A stretch of DNA of 64,000 nucleotides from VBCK01 sp035511515 (GTDB lineage: Bacteria > Pseudomonadota > Gammaproteobacteria > Burkholderiales > Burkholderiaceae_F): contig DATKFG010000069.1 of NCBI GenBank assembly GCA_035511515.1, forward strand, positions 1-64,000, in the 5' to 3' direction. Shown piece by piece: positions 43,953 through 53,723 of this stretch (position 1 is the first letter of the stretch; the number at the start of each line of letters is the position of its first letter). The notes beneath the pieces were generated by a model. The model worked only from the letters and a program-made list of their open reading frames with translations, searched no databases and was not told the origin of the DNA. Both the position numbers and the translations under genes were made by a program.

Positions 43953-45553
43953 CCGGAGCGAAGTAAAAAGTCGCGCAGTCTGAAGCCGAGCAGCCAGAGC
44001 ACCGATAGGTAAAGCGCGCCGCCCGCACCGATGACGATCGAGATCCAGGCCACCCGTTGGCCCAACGAGGAGGCCGCAACGGGGGTGGGCAGGTAGGCGC
44101 GTATCAGCCAAAGTAGCACCGCCAGTGCACACAGCGCAAGCAGTTGCTTGGCCAGAAAAACGGTCCACCCGGGCAACGGCCGGTAAATGTCGCGGCGCCG
44201 GAGCCCCACCAGCAGCATCGCCGCGTTCACGCAGGCGCCCAGGCTCACCGACAGCGCCAGTCCGGCATGCCGGAACCAGGGCACCAGCGCCAGGTTCGCG
44301 AGCTGGGTTGCGATCAGCGCGACCACCGCGATCCGCACCGGAGTGCGGATGTCCTGGCGCGCGTAAAAACCCGGCGCCAGGATCTTGATGGCGATCAGGC
44401 CGATCAGGCCGACCGCGTAGCCGACGAGCGCGCTCGCTGTCTGGGCGACGTCGTGGGCACCGAAGCGGCCGCCGGCGAACAGTGCCCCGATCATGCCCTC
44501 GGCCAGCAGCGCCATCGCCAGCATCGCCGGCAGCGCGATCAGGCACGTCATCCGCAGCCCCCAATCGAGCAGGCGGCTGTAGTGGTCGGGCTGGCGGTCG
44601 GCGTGGGCGCGCGACAGGCTGGGCAGCAGCACGGTGCCGAGCGCCACGCCCAGCAGCGCGGTGGGAAACTCCATCAGCCGATCGGCGAAGTACAGCCAGG
44701 CGTTGCTTCCCGCGCCCAGGTGCGAGGCGATCGTCGTATTGATGATGAGGCTGATCTGCGCGACCGACACCGCGAACACGGCCGGGCCCATTTGCCGCAG
44801 CACGCGGCGCACCTGGGGATCGACCAGCGACGAGCGCGGACCCGTCAGTCGCGGCAGCATCCCGATGCGCGCCAGCGCCGGCACCTGGATCGCAAGCTGC
44901 AGCAGTCCGCCCGCCATCACACCGATGGCCAGCGCCAGGATCGGAGGATGCACGTGCGGCGCCGCCAGCACGGTGAGCCCGATCATCGACAGGTTCAACA
45001 GCACCGGTGTGACCGCCGGAACCGCGAAGCGGCCGAACGTGTTCAGAGCTCCAGCCGCGCACGCGACCAGCGACATGCACAGGATGTACGGGAACATCCA
45101 GCGCGTCAGCAGCGTGGCCAGGTCGAACAGCGGCGGGCTCTTCAGGAAGCCGCTGGCAATCAGCGCCACCAGCGCCGGGGCTGCGATCACTCCCAGCGCG
45201 GAAACGCCCAGCACCGCCCAGAACAGCGCCGAAGCCACGTGCGACAGCAGTTCGCGCGCGCGCGGCGAACCCTCGGCGGCCTGCGTGTGGGCGAAGATCG
45301 GTACGAACGCCTGCGAAAAAGCCCCTTCGGCGAACAGGCGCCGGAGCAGGTTGGGCAGGCGGAAGGCGACCGAAAAGGCGTCCATGTCGCTGCCGGCGCC
45401 GAAAACGCGCGCGATCAGCACCTCGCGCGCCAGGCCGGTCAGGCGGGACAGCAGCGTCAATCCACTGATAGCGACCGTGGCACGCAGCAGGTTCAGCGGG
45501 GGGCGCCTCAAGTGGGCGGAACGGTCGCGGCCGTCGTTCGGTAGGGAGTGCAC
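43949..45553 (-). CDS. murJ: Lipid II flippase MurJ
   Basis: Moves lipid II across the inner membrane for peptidoglycan synthesis. It has about 534 residues and 14 membrane segments; conserved parts are LLSRLTGLAREVLIARVFGAG, SDMDAFSVAFRLPNLLRRLF, AEGAFSQAFVPIFA and the late GAGGALYLSVLWLLGFR. I take the GTG at 45553, since the frame further upstream (to 45694) would overlap the divergent rpsT start and is unlike the family. It overlaps the SirB1-like gene. The rpsT/murJ divergence is standard in this group. Confidence 0.93.
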   Translation of the reverse strand: MHSLPNDGRDRSAHLRRPPLNLLRATVAISGLTLLSRLTGLAREVLIARVFGAGSDMDAFSVAFRLPNLLRRLFAEGAFSQAFVPIFAHTQAAEGSPRARELLSHVASALFWAVLGVSALGVIAAPALVALIASGFLKSPPLFDLATLLTRWMFPYILCMSLVACAAGALNTFGRFAVPAVTPVLLNLSMIGLTVLAAPHVHPPILALAIGVMAGGLLQLAIQVPALARIGMLPRLTGPRSSLVDPQVRRVLRQMGPAVFAVSVAQISLIINTTIASHLGAGSNAWLYFADRLMEFPTALLGVALGTVLLPSLSRAHADRQPDHYSRLLDWGLRMTCLIALPAMLAMALLAEGMIGALFAGGRFGAHDVAQTASALVGYAVGLIGLIAIKILAPGFYARQDIRTPVRIAVVALIATQLANLALVPWFRHAGLALSVSLGACVNAAMLLVGLRRRDIYRPLPGWTVFLAKQLLALCALAVLLWLIRAYLPTPVAASSLGQRVAWISIVIGAGGALYLSVLWLLGFRLRDFLLRSG

Positions 45554-45668
45554 TGTGGTAGAGTTTAGAGCTCTGCTGCACAAAAAGGCGGCAGCGCCGC
45601 GCAACGGCAAGCGCGCCGCAGGAAGAGCAACGGTCAGCCTGAGAACAGCCTCAGAAGACGACAGCGAC

Positions 45669-45932
45669 ATGGCGAATACGAAGCAGGCCCGCAAACGATC
45701 CCGTCAGGCACGGGAGCAGAACCACCACAACGTCGCGTTGCGCTCGCGCCTGCGCACGGCCATTAAAAAGGTGCGCAAAGCGATCGCCGGTGGCGACAAG
45801 GCGGCCGCGGCCGCGGAGCTGCGCGCCTCCACGAGCGTGATCGATTCGATCGCCGACAAGAAAGTCGTGCACAAGAACCTGGCGGCGCGTAACAAGAGCC
45901 GCCTGGCGGCCGCCATCAAATCGATGTCCTGA
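45669..45932 (+). CDS. rpsT: 30S ribosomal protein S20
   Basis: An 87-residue protein binding 16S rRNA, MANTKQARKRSRQAREQNHH at the start and NKSRLAAAIKSMS at the end, rich in Lys and Arg. The ATG follows within ~115 bases of a divergent murJ start; a possible -10 TAGAGT lies at 45559 with no clear -35. Downstream, 206 bases to the decarboxylase hold no gene. Confidence 0.97.
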   Translation: MANTKQARKRSRQAREQNHHNVALRSRLRTAIKKVRKAIAGGDKAAAAAELRASTSVIDSIADKKVVHKNLAARNKSRLAAAIKSMS

Positions 45933-46138
45933 GCCGGCGGCTGAACCGGCGGCCCCGCTGCCAGCCATATAAACCTCGGCCTGTCCCTTCCGGCCGTTGG
46001 ACAGTCCCCCACCCCCACCCGTTCGGCCACGCGGGCTCCTGTCAACCGGCGGGTATCGCTTGCGTTTAGGCATCATTTCGCGCATAAAACGCCGACCGAC
46101 TGCTTTAGCCTTCCGAGCAGCATGACTGCCCGCCCCCC

Positions 46139-48193
46139 ATGGCCAAGCCGACGTCCAAGGTTCTCGTAATCAACGACGAACCGCTGATCCTGAAGGACCT
46201 GCTGAAGGGTTTGAACGCCGCGGCCCGATCGCTGGACAACCCGTTCGGTATCTCCTTCACCGGGGCTCTGACCGCCAAGGAGGCCCTGGCGCTGATCGAG
46301 CGCGACGGCGACATCCAGGTTGTCATCGTCGACGACAAGCTGTACGCGGTGGAGGAAGGACCGCGCCGCGTGCAACGCAACGGAGGCCGCAACGGCAAGG
46401 CGACGCACGGGCGCGAGCCGTCGCGCAGCCTGCAGGTGAGCGCGCTCAAGCTGGTGCAGAAGATCACGGCGCTGCGGCCCGAGCTGGACCTGTACATCCT
46501 GATCGAGAAGGAGCGCGAGGACGAGGTCGTCGACACGCTGTTCGCCGAGGCCGTGGACGGCTATTTCTACCGCGAGGAGCGCGACTATCGCGGTATGTAC
46601 CGGATCCTGAACGCGCAGATCGCCGAGCGGGCCCGCACGCCGTTTTACGACGCGCTGCGCGCCTATGTGGTGGCCGCGAAGGACGCCTGGCATACCCCCG
46701 GCCACTCCAGCGGCGATTCGCTGCGCGGCAGCCCCTGGGTCAACGACTTCTACGAATTCATGGGCGAGCACGTGTTCGACGCCGACCTGTCGGTGTCGGC
46801 CAAGGCCCTGGATTCGCTGATGGAGCCGACCGGCGTGATCGCCGAGGCCCAGCAGATGTCGGCCAAGGCGTTCGGAGCCCGCAAGACGTTCTTCGCCACC
46901 AACGGAACGTCCACCTCGAACAAGGTGATCCTGCAGACCCTGATCGCGCCGGGCGAAAAGCTGCTGCTGGACCGCAATTGCCACAAATCGGTCCATCACG
47001 GCGTGGTGCTGTCCGGCGCGCAGCCGGTGTACCTGGACTCCAGCGTGAACCGCCAGTACGGTGTGTTCGGCCCGGTGCCGCGCGCCACCATCCTGCGGGC
47101 CATTGAGCTGCACCCGGATGCGCAGCTGCTGGTGCTGACCTCGTGCACCTACGACGGCCTGCGCTACGACCTCAAGCCGGTAATCGACGCGGCGCACGCG
47201 AGCGGCATCAAGGTGCTGATCGACGAGGCCTGGTACGGCCACGCGCGCTTCCATCCCGACCTGCGACCGACCGCGCTGGAAGCCGGCGCGGACTACGTGA
47301 CGCAGTCGATGCACAAGACGCTGTCGGCCTTCTCGCAGGCGGCGCTGATCCACGTGAACGATCCGGGGTTCCGCGAGCACATCTTTCGCGAGAACTTCAA
47401 CATGCACACGTCCACCAGCCCGATGTACAGCCTGATCGCCAGCCTGGACGTGGGCCGCAAGCAGGCGGTGATGGAAGGCTACAAGCTGCTGGAGCGCACG
47501 CTGATGCTCGCTGCCGAGTTGCGCCAGCAGATCAATTCCACGGGAGTATTTCGCGTCCTGGAGCTGGAGGACCTGCTGCCCGAGGACGTGCGCAACGACA
47601 ACATCCGGCTCGATCCGACCAAGATCACGGTGGACATCTCATCGTGCGGGATGACGGTCGACGAGCTGCAGCAGGAGCTGTTCACGCGCTTCAACATCAC
47701 GGTGGAGAAATCCACCGTCAACACGATCACGCTGCTGCTGACGATCGGCACCACCCGCTCCAAGTGCTCGCGCCTGTACGATGCGCTGATGCGCATCGCG
47801 CGCGAGAAGCGCACGCCGCGCCGGCTGTACCGCATGCCGGACCTGCCGCCGTTCACCGAGCTGGTGTACCTGCCGCGCGACGCCTACTACTCGGGCGGCG
47901 AGCTCATAGCGCTGCTCGACGACAACGACCAGCCCAACCAGCAGCTGGTCGGACGCATCTGCGCCGACCAGATCGTCCCGTATCCGCCAGGCATTCCGGT
48001 GCTGGTGCCGGGCCAGCTGATCACCGACAACATCGTCGAGTTCCTGATCCGCTATCTGCGCGTTCAGAGCAAGGTGGAGCTGCACGGGGTCGTCTACCAG
48101 GGGTACTTCCCCAGCATCCGGGTGCTGACCGCGGCCGAGCGCAACCGCCTCACGGCGCTCAATAGCGCACAGCCGGCGCGCATCGCCGCTTAG
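46139..48193 (+). CDS. Orn/Lys/Arg decarboxylase (PLP fold type I)
   Basis: A 684-residue decarboxylase. The N-terminal response-regulator-like domain (1-135) precedes the PLP domain with DFYEFMGEHVFDADLSVS near 200, GTSTSNKVILQ, the PLP aspartate region LIDEAWYGHARFHPDL and the Schiff-base lysine K393 in SMHKTLSAFSQ. The C-terminal domain contains TVNTITLLLTIGTTRS. It is shorter than E. coli AdiA or CadA. Choice among arginine, lysine and ornithine cannot be made from sequence alone, although the argF neighbour makes arginine or ornithine attractive. It serves acid resistance or polyamine synthesis by family precedent. Confidence 0.9.
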   Translation: MAKPTSKVLVINDEPLILKDLLKGLNAAARSLDNPFGISFTGALTAKEALALIERDGDIQVVIVDDKLYAVEEGPRRVQRNGGRNGKATHGREPSRSLQVSALKLVQKITALRPELDLYILIEKEREDEVVDTLFAEAVDGYFYREERDYRGMYRILNAQIAERARTPFYDALRAYVVAAKDAWHTPGHSSGDSLRGSPWVNDFYEFMGEHVFDADLSVSAKALDSLMEPTGVIAEAQQMSAKAFGARKTFFATNGTSTSNKVILQTLIAPGEKLLLDRNCHKSVHHGVVLSGAQPVYLDSSVNRQYGVFGPVPRATILRAIELHPDAQLLVLTSCTYDGLRYDLKPVIDAAHASGIKVLIDEAWYGHARFHPDLRPTALEAGADYVTQSMHKTLSAFSQAALIHVNDPGFREHIFRENFNMHTSTSPMYSLIASLDVGRKQAVMEGYKLLERTLMLAAELRQQINSTGVFRVLELEDLLPEDVRNDNIRLDPTKITVDISSCGMTVDELQQELFTRFNITVEKSTVNTITLLLTIGTTRSKCSRLYDALMRIAREKRTPRRLYRMPDLPPFTELVYLPRDAYYSGGELIALLDDNDQPNQQLVGRICADQIVPYPPGIPVLVPGQLITDNIVEFLIRYLRVQSKVELHGVVYQGYFPSIRVLTAAERNRLTALNSAQPARIAA

Positions 48194-48272
48194 CCGATCC
48201 CAATAGAGTTCGACCGCGCCGGCCGGCGCGGCCTTGACGAGATCATCCGGACGCGGGATCCTGGGTGCGCCG

Positions 48273-49196
48273 ATGACGACCTCCAGCGTCCGCCACTTCC
48301 TGCAGTTCTGCGACTTCACCCGCGACGAGCTCGAGCACGTCTTCGCCCGCACCAAGGTCATCAAGGACCGGTTCAAGCGCTACGAGCCGTATCGCCCGCT
48401 GACCGACCGCACGCTGGCGATGGTGTTCGAGAAGGCCTCCACCCGCACCCGGGTGTCGTTCGAGGCCGGCATGTACCAGATGGGCGGCTCGGTAATCCAT
48501 CTGACCACGGGCGATTCGCAGCTCGGACGGTCCGAGCCGATCGAGGACACCGCCCGTGTGATCTCGCGCATGGTCGACATCGTGATGATCCGCACGTTCG
48601 AGCAGTCCAAGATCGAGCGCTTCGCACACAATTCGCGCGTGCCGGTGATCAACGGCCTGACCAACGAGTACCACCCGTGCCAGATCCTGGCCGACGTCTA
48701 CACGTTCCTGGAGCTGCGCGGACCGATCCAGGGGCGCACCGTGGCCTGGATCGGCGACGCCAACAACGTCGCCTACACCTGGCTGCAGGCGGCCGAGCAG
48801 CTCGGCTTCACGCTGAACTTCGCCTCCCCGCCCGGTTACGGGCCCGACCCGGCCCGCATCTCGCGCGGTCCGCACCTCAGGCTGTGCCAGGACCCCCGCG
48901 AGGCCGCGCGCGGCGCCGACCTGGTGACGACCGACGTGTGGACCAGCATGGGCTACGAGGCCGAAAGCGACGCGCGCCGCAAGGCGTTCGCGCACTGGAT
49001 CGTCGACTCCGGGGTGATGGCCGCCGCCGGCCCCGACGCCCTTTTCATGCATTGCCTGCCGGCGCACCGCGGCGAGGAAGTCTCGCCCGAAGTGCTGGAC
49101 GGACCGCAAAGCGCCGTGTGGGATGAAGCGGAAAACCGCCTGCACGCGCAGAAGGCGCTGCTGGAGTATCTGCTGCTGGGGCGCGAGGTCGAGTAG
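48273..49196 (+). CDS. argF: Ornithine carbamoyltransferase
   Basis: Makes citrulline from ornithine and carbamoyl phosphate, 307 residues from ATG 48273. The carbamoyl-phosphate motif FEKASTRTRVSFEAGM, HPCQILADVYT and the ornithine motif HCLPAHRGEEV are intact. It lies 79 bases after a decarboxylase that may use ornithine or arginine, and it is convergent with the TolB/TPR gene. argG, usually adjacent to argF in this group, is on the opposite strand about 2 kb away. Confidence 0.97.
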   Translation: MTTSSVRHFLQFCDFTRDELEHVFARTKVIKDRFKRYEPYRPLTDRTLAMVFEKASTRTRVSFEAGMYQMGGSVIHLTTGDSQLGRSEPIEDTARVISRMVDIVMIRTFEQSKIERFAHNSRVPVINGLTNEYHPCQILADVYTFLELRGPIQGRTVAWIGDANNVAYTWLQAAEQLGFTLNFASPPGYGPDPARISRGPHLRLCQDPREAARGADLVTTDVWTSMGYEAESDARRKAFAHWIVDSGVMAAAGPDALFMHCLPAHRGEEVSPEVLDGPQSAVWDEAENRLHAQKALLEYLLLGREVE

Positions 49197-49309
49197 CGCG
49201 TGCGCACGATGTGCCAGCCTGTGTCGTTCGTGTGTGCAATTTCGTATCTGCGCACGTTCAGTTGTAACGAATCGAAGAACCGCGGGATGCGAGCTGCCGC
49301 GCGTCCCGG

Positions 49310-51118
49310 TCAGGTCGCGTTGGCGACGACCTTGCGCTTCCACTCGTCGAGCTTGACTTTGACGAGCATGGCGTCGAACCTCGGATCGCTGTGAAGATTG
49401 CGCAGCAATGGATTGACCGTCATGATGGATATCACCTGCCTCTGGCGCTCGTAAGCTTCGTCCAGCCATTTGAAGGCGGCATCAAGCTCGCCACGATAGG
49501 CCCGCACGTCGACCATATTTCCAGGGTAGCTGGACGCGTACTTGTGCTCGAGCCGTGACACCGCTGCGTCCGACTCGGCTTTTCGCCCGGTCTCCCAATC
49601 GAGGATCGCAAGCGCCCACAGCCTGCTCGGCTCATCGGGTTCCGTTTCTATCATGGCGAGCGCCTCCCGGAGTTGGTGCAGGTACACGAGGTCGACTGCA
49701 TACTCGGCGTGGGCGCCCTCAAACGCCGGACTCAGTTGCACGAGCTTTCTAAACGACGCGGCAGACTCTTCGAAACGGCCCGCCAGGAAAAGCGAGCTGG
49801 CCAGATGCTCGAGGGAGTAAGGATCCAGCGGATCGTTAGCGACGACCTGGCGCAGATAACTCACCTTTCGATCGAACTGTCCGAAGATGCCTTCGGTCAG
49901 ATAAGCCAGTTGCACCCGCGCGTTCAGATCGTCCGGATCGAGCTCAATCGCGCGATCCAGCTCGGCCTTCGCGCCGGACCAGTCCGATTGAAAGTACAGG
50001 CGCTCCCGCCCCAGCTCGTAGTGCGCATAGGCGAGCGTAGGGTCGATGCGAAGCGACCGCTGCAATGCGTCCAGAGCTTTCGGAAGGCCCTTGGAATCCT
50101 TGGTTGTCGCCCGGGCGACCTTGGCCCAGGCCAGGGCGTAGTTCGGATCGAGCCGGGTGGCCTGCAGGTAGAGCTCGTGCGCTCTGTTGAAGTCGGCGTC
50201 GCTTCCACGATTGACGAAATAGTTGCCCTTCAGCACGAGGCTGTAAGCCTCCTGGCTGGCCTCCGAGTGCCCCGTCGCGGCGGAGCGCAGCGCCACTTCC
50301 AGCGCCTGCGCCACGGTGCCCGCGATCTCGTCCTGCACCTTGAAGATGTCGGCGGTGTTGCGGTCATAGATCTGCGACCACAGGTGGGATCCGCTCGAGG
50401 CCTGGATCAGCTGAGCGGTGATGCGCAGCTGACCCCCGGCTTTGCGCACGCTGCCTTCCAGGACATGGCTGACGCCCAGCGTCCTGGCAATGTCCCCGAT
50501 GGTTGCCTGCTTGCCCTTGAAGTAAAAGGAAGAGGTGCGTGAAATCACCCGCAGGTCGGCCGCGTGCGTCAATCGGTCGATCAGCTCCTCCGACAACCCG
50601 TCGGAGAAGTACTCCTGGTCCTTTTTCTCGCTCATGTCGACGAACGGCAGAACCGCGATCGACTTCTCGACGGTCGCCACTGCAGCGGCGGGGGACGACG
50701 CGGGCGCCACCGCGGCTGCCGGGGTCGCCGCTGGCGAGCTCGCGGAAGCCGGCGCACGTCCGGACAGCCAGAACTTGTCCGCGACGAAGTACACGATGGC
50801 CAGCGCCATCACGACCATGATGGCTCGATCCAGGCGGCGGCCCGTCAGCGGCCGGATCGACTTGTGCGCCTCGACCTCCACGGTGGGTTTGAGTCCTTCG
50901 GGGGTGATTTCGAAGACCCATGCGAACAGCAGTACCGCGGGAAAACCCAGCGCCATCAGGATCAGCACCAGCCGGTTGGCCCACACCGGCACTTCCAGCA
51001 TGTGGAATACCACATGGATGGGTTCCAGGATCAGCCAGCAGGTGACGAGATAAAGAAGTCCGACCCGGACGATGTTGCGCTTCTTGATTTCTTCGAAGAA
51101 CTTGAACGCTTCGGCCAT
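49310..51118 (-). CDS. Membrane-anchored TolB-like/TPR protein
   Basis: A 602-residue protein with three N-terminal membrane segments (about 19-38, 49-69, 99-115), an Ala/Ser/Pro-rich linker (119-150), a TolB N-terminal-like domain (about 152-290, SIAVLPFVDMSEKKDQEYFS) and TPR repeats (about 290-560; for example RAHELYLQATRLDPNYALAW and AKAELDRAIELDPDDLNARV). In related proteins this module follows an adenylate cyclase domain; none is present here. It may sense or assemble at the membrane; function unknown. It starts 12 bases after argG with a strong GAGGGGG site, so co-transcription with argG is likely. Confidence 0.8.
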   Translation of the reverse strand: MAEAFKFFEEIKKRNIVRVGLLYLVTCWLILEPIHVVFHMLEVPVWANRLVLILMALGFPAVLLFAWVFEITPEGLKPTVEVEAHKSIRPLTGRRLDRAIMVVMALAIVYFVADKFWLSGRAPASASSPAATPAAAVAPASSPAAAVATVEKSIAVLPFVDMSEKKDQEYFSDGLSEELIDRLTHAADLRVISRTSSFYFKGKQATIGDIARTLGVSHVLEGSVRKAGGQLRITAQLIQASSGSHLWSQIYDRNTADIFKVQDEIAGTVAQALEVALRSAATGHSEASQEAYSLVLKGNYFVNRGSDADFNRAHELYLQATRLDPNYALAWAKVARATTKDSKGLPKALDALQRSLRIDPTLAYAHYELGRERLYFQSDWSGAKAELDRAIELDPDDLNARVQLAYLTEGIFGQFDRKVSYLRQVVANDPLDPYSLEHLASSLFLAGRFEESAASFRKLVQLSPAFEGAHAEYAVDLVYLHQLREALAMIETEPDEPSRLWALAILDWETGRKAESDAAVSRLEHKYASSYPGNMVDVRAYRGELDAAFKWLDEAYERQRQVISIMTVNPLLRNLHSDPRFDAMLVKVKLDEWKRKVVANAT

Positions 51119-51130
51119 CCGCGTTCCCCC

Positions 51131-52483
51131 TCAGCCTTCGCCCGGCTCTTCGGGTTCGTTCGATTCCAGCAATCCACCCGCGCCGCTGCCGGCCGGCAGC
51201 AGGCCGGTGCGCGCGTAAATGGCCAGCTTCTCGCGCGAATCCAGGATGTCGAGGTTGCGCATCTGCAGCTGCCCCACGCGATCGAGCGGCGAAAACGCCT
51301 CCGCGTCGACCCGCTCCATCGACAGCCGCTCCGGCTGGTAGGTCAGGTTCGGACCCTGCGTGTCCAGGATCGTGTAGTCGTCGCCGCGCCGCAGCTCGAG
51401 CGTGACTTCGCCGGTCACCGCGCGGCCCACCCATTTTTGCAGCGTATCGCGCAGCATCAGGCTTTGCGGATCGAACCAGCGCCCCTCGTACAGCAGCCGG
51501 CCCAGTTTGCGCCCCAGCGTGCGGTAGTTGTCGATCGTGCCCTCGTTGTGGATGGCCGACACCAGCCGCTCGTAGCCGATGTGCAGCAGCGCGATGCCGG
51601 GGCCCTCGTACACGCCCCGGCTCTTGGCCTCGATGATGCGGTTTTCGATCTGATCGGAGATGCCCAGCCCATGGCGGCCGCCGATCCGGTTGGCCTCGAG
51701 CACCAGCTGCACCGGGTCGGCGAAGCTGCGGCCGTTCAGCGCCACCGGAAAGCCCTGCTCGAAGCGCAGCGTGACCTGCTCGGCCCGGATCTGGACCGCG
51801 GCGTCCCAGTGCCTGACCGACATGATCGGCTGCACGATCGGCAGGCCCTGGTTCAACAACTCGAGCTGCTTGGCCTCGTGCGTGGCTCCCCAGATATTGG
51901 AGTCGGTCGAGTACGCCTTCTCGGCGCTCGCTTTGAACGCCAGCCCCTGCGCAGCGAGCCACTCGCTCATCTCCTTGCGGCCACCGAGCTCGCGTACGAA
52001 ATCCTGGTCCAGCCACGGCTTGTAGATGCGAAGCGCCGGATTGGCGAGCAGCCCATAGCGGTGGAAACGCTCGATGTCGTTGCCCTTGTAGGTCGAACCG
52101 TCGCCCCAGATCGCCACGCCGTCCTGCTGCATCGCCTTCACCAGCAGCGTGCCGGTCACCGCGCGGCCGAGCGGCGTCGTATTGAAATACGTCTTTCCCG
52201 CCGTGCTGATGTGAAAGGCGCCGCACTGCAGCGCCACCAGGCCTTCGTGCGCCAGCGCCTCGCGGCAGTCGATCAGCCGGGCCATCTCGGCGCCGTATTG
52301 GCGGGCCCGGCGTGAGATGTCCTCGTAGTCGGCCTCGTCGGGCTGGGCCAGGTCGGCCGTATAGGCGTACGGGACGGCGCCGTTGTGCCTCATCCAGGCC
52401 AGTGCCGCCGAGGTGTCGAGTCCTCCCGAAAACGCGATGCCGACTCGCTCGCCTTTGGGAAGGGTCAGCAGGATGCGGCTCAT
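51131..52483 (-). CDS. argG: Argininosuccinate synthase
   Basis: Joins citrulline and aspartate using ATP, 450 residues of the longer ArgG subtype. The ATP loop is GIAFSGGLDTSAALAWM near the start; STYKGNDIERFHRYGL, EKAYSTDSNIWGATHEAK and RIGGRHGLGISDQIENRI follow. I use ATG 52483 (MSRILLTLPKGERVG); ATG 52495 adds four residues. It lies 32 bases after murB and 12 before the TolB/TPR gene on the same strand. Confidence 0.97.
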   Translation of the reverse strand: MSRILLTLPKGERVGIAFSGGLDTSAALAWMRHNGAVPYAYTADLAQPDEADYEDISRRARQYGAEMARLIDCREALAHEGLVALQCGAFHISTAGKTYFNTTPLGRAVTGTLLVKAMQQDGVAIWGDGSTYKGNDIERFHRYGLLANPALRIYKPWLDQDFVRELGGRKEMSEWLAAQGLAFKASAEKAYSTDSNIWGATHEAKQLELLNQGLPIVQPIMSVRHWDAAVQIRAEQVTLRFEQGFPVALNGRSFADPVQLVLEANRIGGRHGLGISDQIENRIIEAKSRGVYEGPGIALLHIGYERLVSAIHNEGTIDNYRTLGRKLGRLLYEGRWFDPQSLMLRDTLQKWVGRAVTGEVTLELRRGDDYTILDTQGPNLTYQPERLSMERVDAEAFSPLDRVGQLQMRNLDILDSREKLAIYARTGLLPAGSGAGGLLESNEPEEPGEG

Positions 52484-52515
52484 CGTGTCGAGCATCTTAC
52501 CGGCCGCCGGCTGCT

Positions 52516-53538
52516 TCAGACGATCACGGCCTCGGGCTCGAGCATCACTCCGAACTTCTCGGCCACGCGCTGCTGCACCTCGCGCGCAAGATCCAGGATC
52601 TCGCGGCCGCTCGCCCCGCCCTGGTTCACCAGCACCAGCGCCTGCCGGTCGTACACCGCGGCGCGGCCGCGCCGCACGCCCTTCATCCCGCAGGCCTCGA
52701 TCAGCCAGCCGGCGGCCAGCTTGAAGCGCCCGCCCGCCAGCGCGTAGCTCACCAGCGACGGAAAGCGGTTCAGCAGGTCCGTGCGCTGCTCGCGCGACAC
52801 GATCGGGTTCTTGAAGAAACTGCCTGCATTGCCCAGCTGCGCTGGATCGGGAAGCTTGCGGCGACGGATCGTGCAGACCGCCTCGAAAATATCCTTCGCC
52901 GAGGGCGACCCGCTCGAGCGCGCCTTCAGTTCGCGATCGAGCTCGGCATAGCCGAGCACGGGTTGCCAGCGCTTGGGCAGCGCCAGCGTCACCGACACGA
53001 TGATGCGGCTGCCCCTGAAGCGCTGCTTGAACGCGCTGTCCCGGTAGCCGAAGCCGCACTCCTCGGTGCTCATCTGCACGAGCGATCGCTGCGGGCAATC
53101 CCACGCTCGCACGCCATGCAGGCGCTCGGCAAGCTCCAGTCCGTAGGCCCCGATGTTCTGGATCGGCGCGGCGCCCACCGTGCCCGGGATCAGCGCCAGG
53201 TTCTCCAGTCCGCCAAACCCGGCTCCCAGCAGCCACTGCACCGTTTGGTGCCAGTCCATTCCGGCGCCGACCTCGAACAGCCAGCTCTCGTCGGTTTCGC
53301 CCGCCGCCTGCAGGCCCCCGATCTGGATGCGCACGACCAGCCCGGAAAAGTCCGACACGAACAACACGTTGGTGCCGGCGCCCAGCACCAGGCGCGCAAG
53401 CCCCGCCACGCGCGGATCGGCCAGCACCTGCTCCAGCTCGCACTGGCGCCGCACCGGAGCCAGGTACGCGGCGCTGGCATCGACGCCGAACGCGTTGAAG
53501 CCCTTAAGGGAGGCGTTCGGCTGAAGTTCGGCGTCCAT
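52516..53538 (-). CDS. murB: UDP-N-acetylenolpyruvoylglucosamine reductase
   Basis: FAD/NADPH enzyme forming UDP-MurNAc, about 340 residues, E. coli-type MurB. Signals are KGFNAFGVDASA near the N-terminus, the FAD region LVLGAGTNVLFV, IPGTVGAAPIQNIGAYG, and NAGSFFKNPI with the catalytic serine. Starts at 53538, 53547 and 53562 are all possible. An AT-rich divergent promoter region lies just upstream (53577-53630). It heads murB-argG-TolB/TPR. Confidence 0.96.
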   Translation of the reverse strand: MDAELQPNASLKGFNAFGVDASAAYLAPVRRQCELEQVLADPRVAGLARLVLGAGTNVLFVSDFSGLVVRIQIGGLQAAGETDESWLFEVGAGMDWHQTVQWLLGAGFGGLENLALIPGTVGAAPIQNIGAYGLELAERLHGVRAWDCPQRSLVQMSTEECGFGYRDSAFKQRFRGSRIIVSVTLALPKRWQPVLGYAELDRELKARSSGSPSAKDIFEAVCTIRRRKLPDPAQLGNAGSFFKNPIVSREQRTDLLNRFPSLVSYALAGGRFKLAAGWLIEACGMKGVRRGRAAVYDRQALVLVNQGGASGREILDLAREVQQRVAEKFGVMLEPEAVIV

Positions 53539-53613
53539 TTGGAGCATTTCCCTAAGACTCATCCGTCTCAGAAATGACACATTTTTATTTCTTTATACTG
53601 CTTATTTGGTATG

Positions 53614-53619
53614 TATAAT
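53614..53619 (+). promoter_or_regulatory. Extended -10 promoter for the small gene at 53724
   Basis: TATAAT preceded by TG (TGTATAAT) within an AT-rich patch, 104 bases before the ATG. No clear -35. On the other strand the same patch offers TATAAA-like sequences for murB, so divergent promoters may overlap here. Confidence 0.5.
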
Positions 53620-53723
53620 GCCTGTATTCAGCGTTTCCCCACGCTCATTGTGAGACTACAAAGCAGTTCTGCGGGTAGTGGCTTCAAAGACTAATTCGTT
53701 TGGATTACCCTTCAATCTGAATT

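Noticed and set aside
44144..45544. 466-residue plus-strand frame opposite murJ
   Set aside because: Antisense to the multi-helix flippase MurJ; repetitive Gln/Arg/His composition and no domain.
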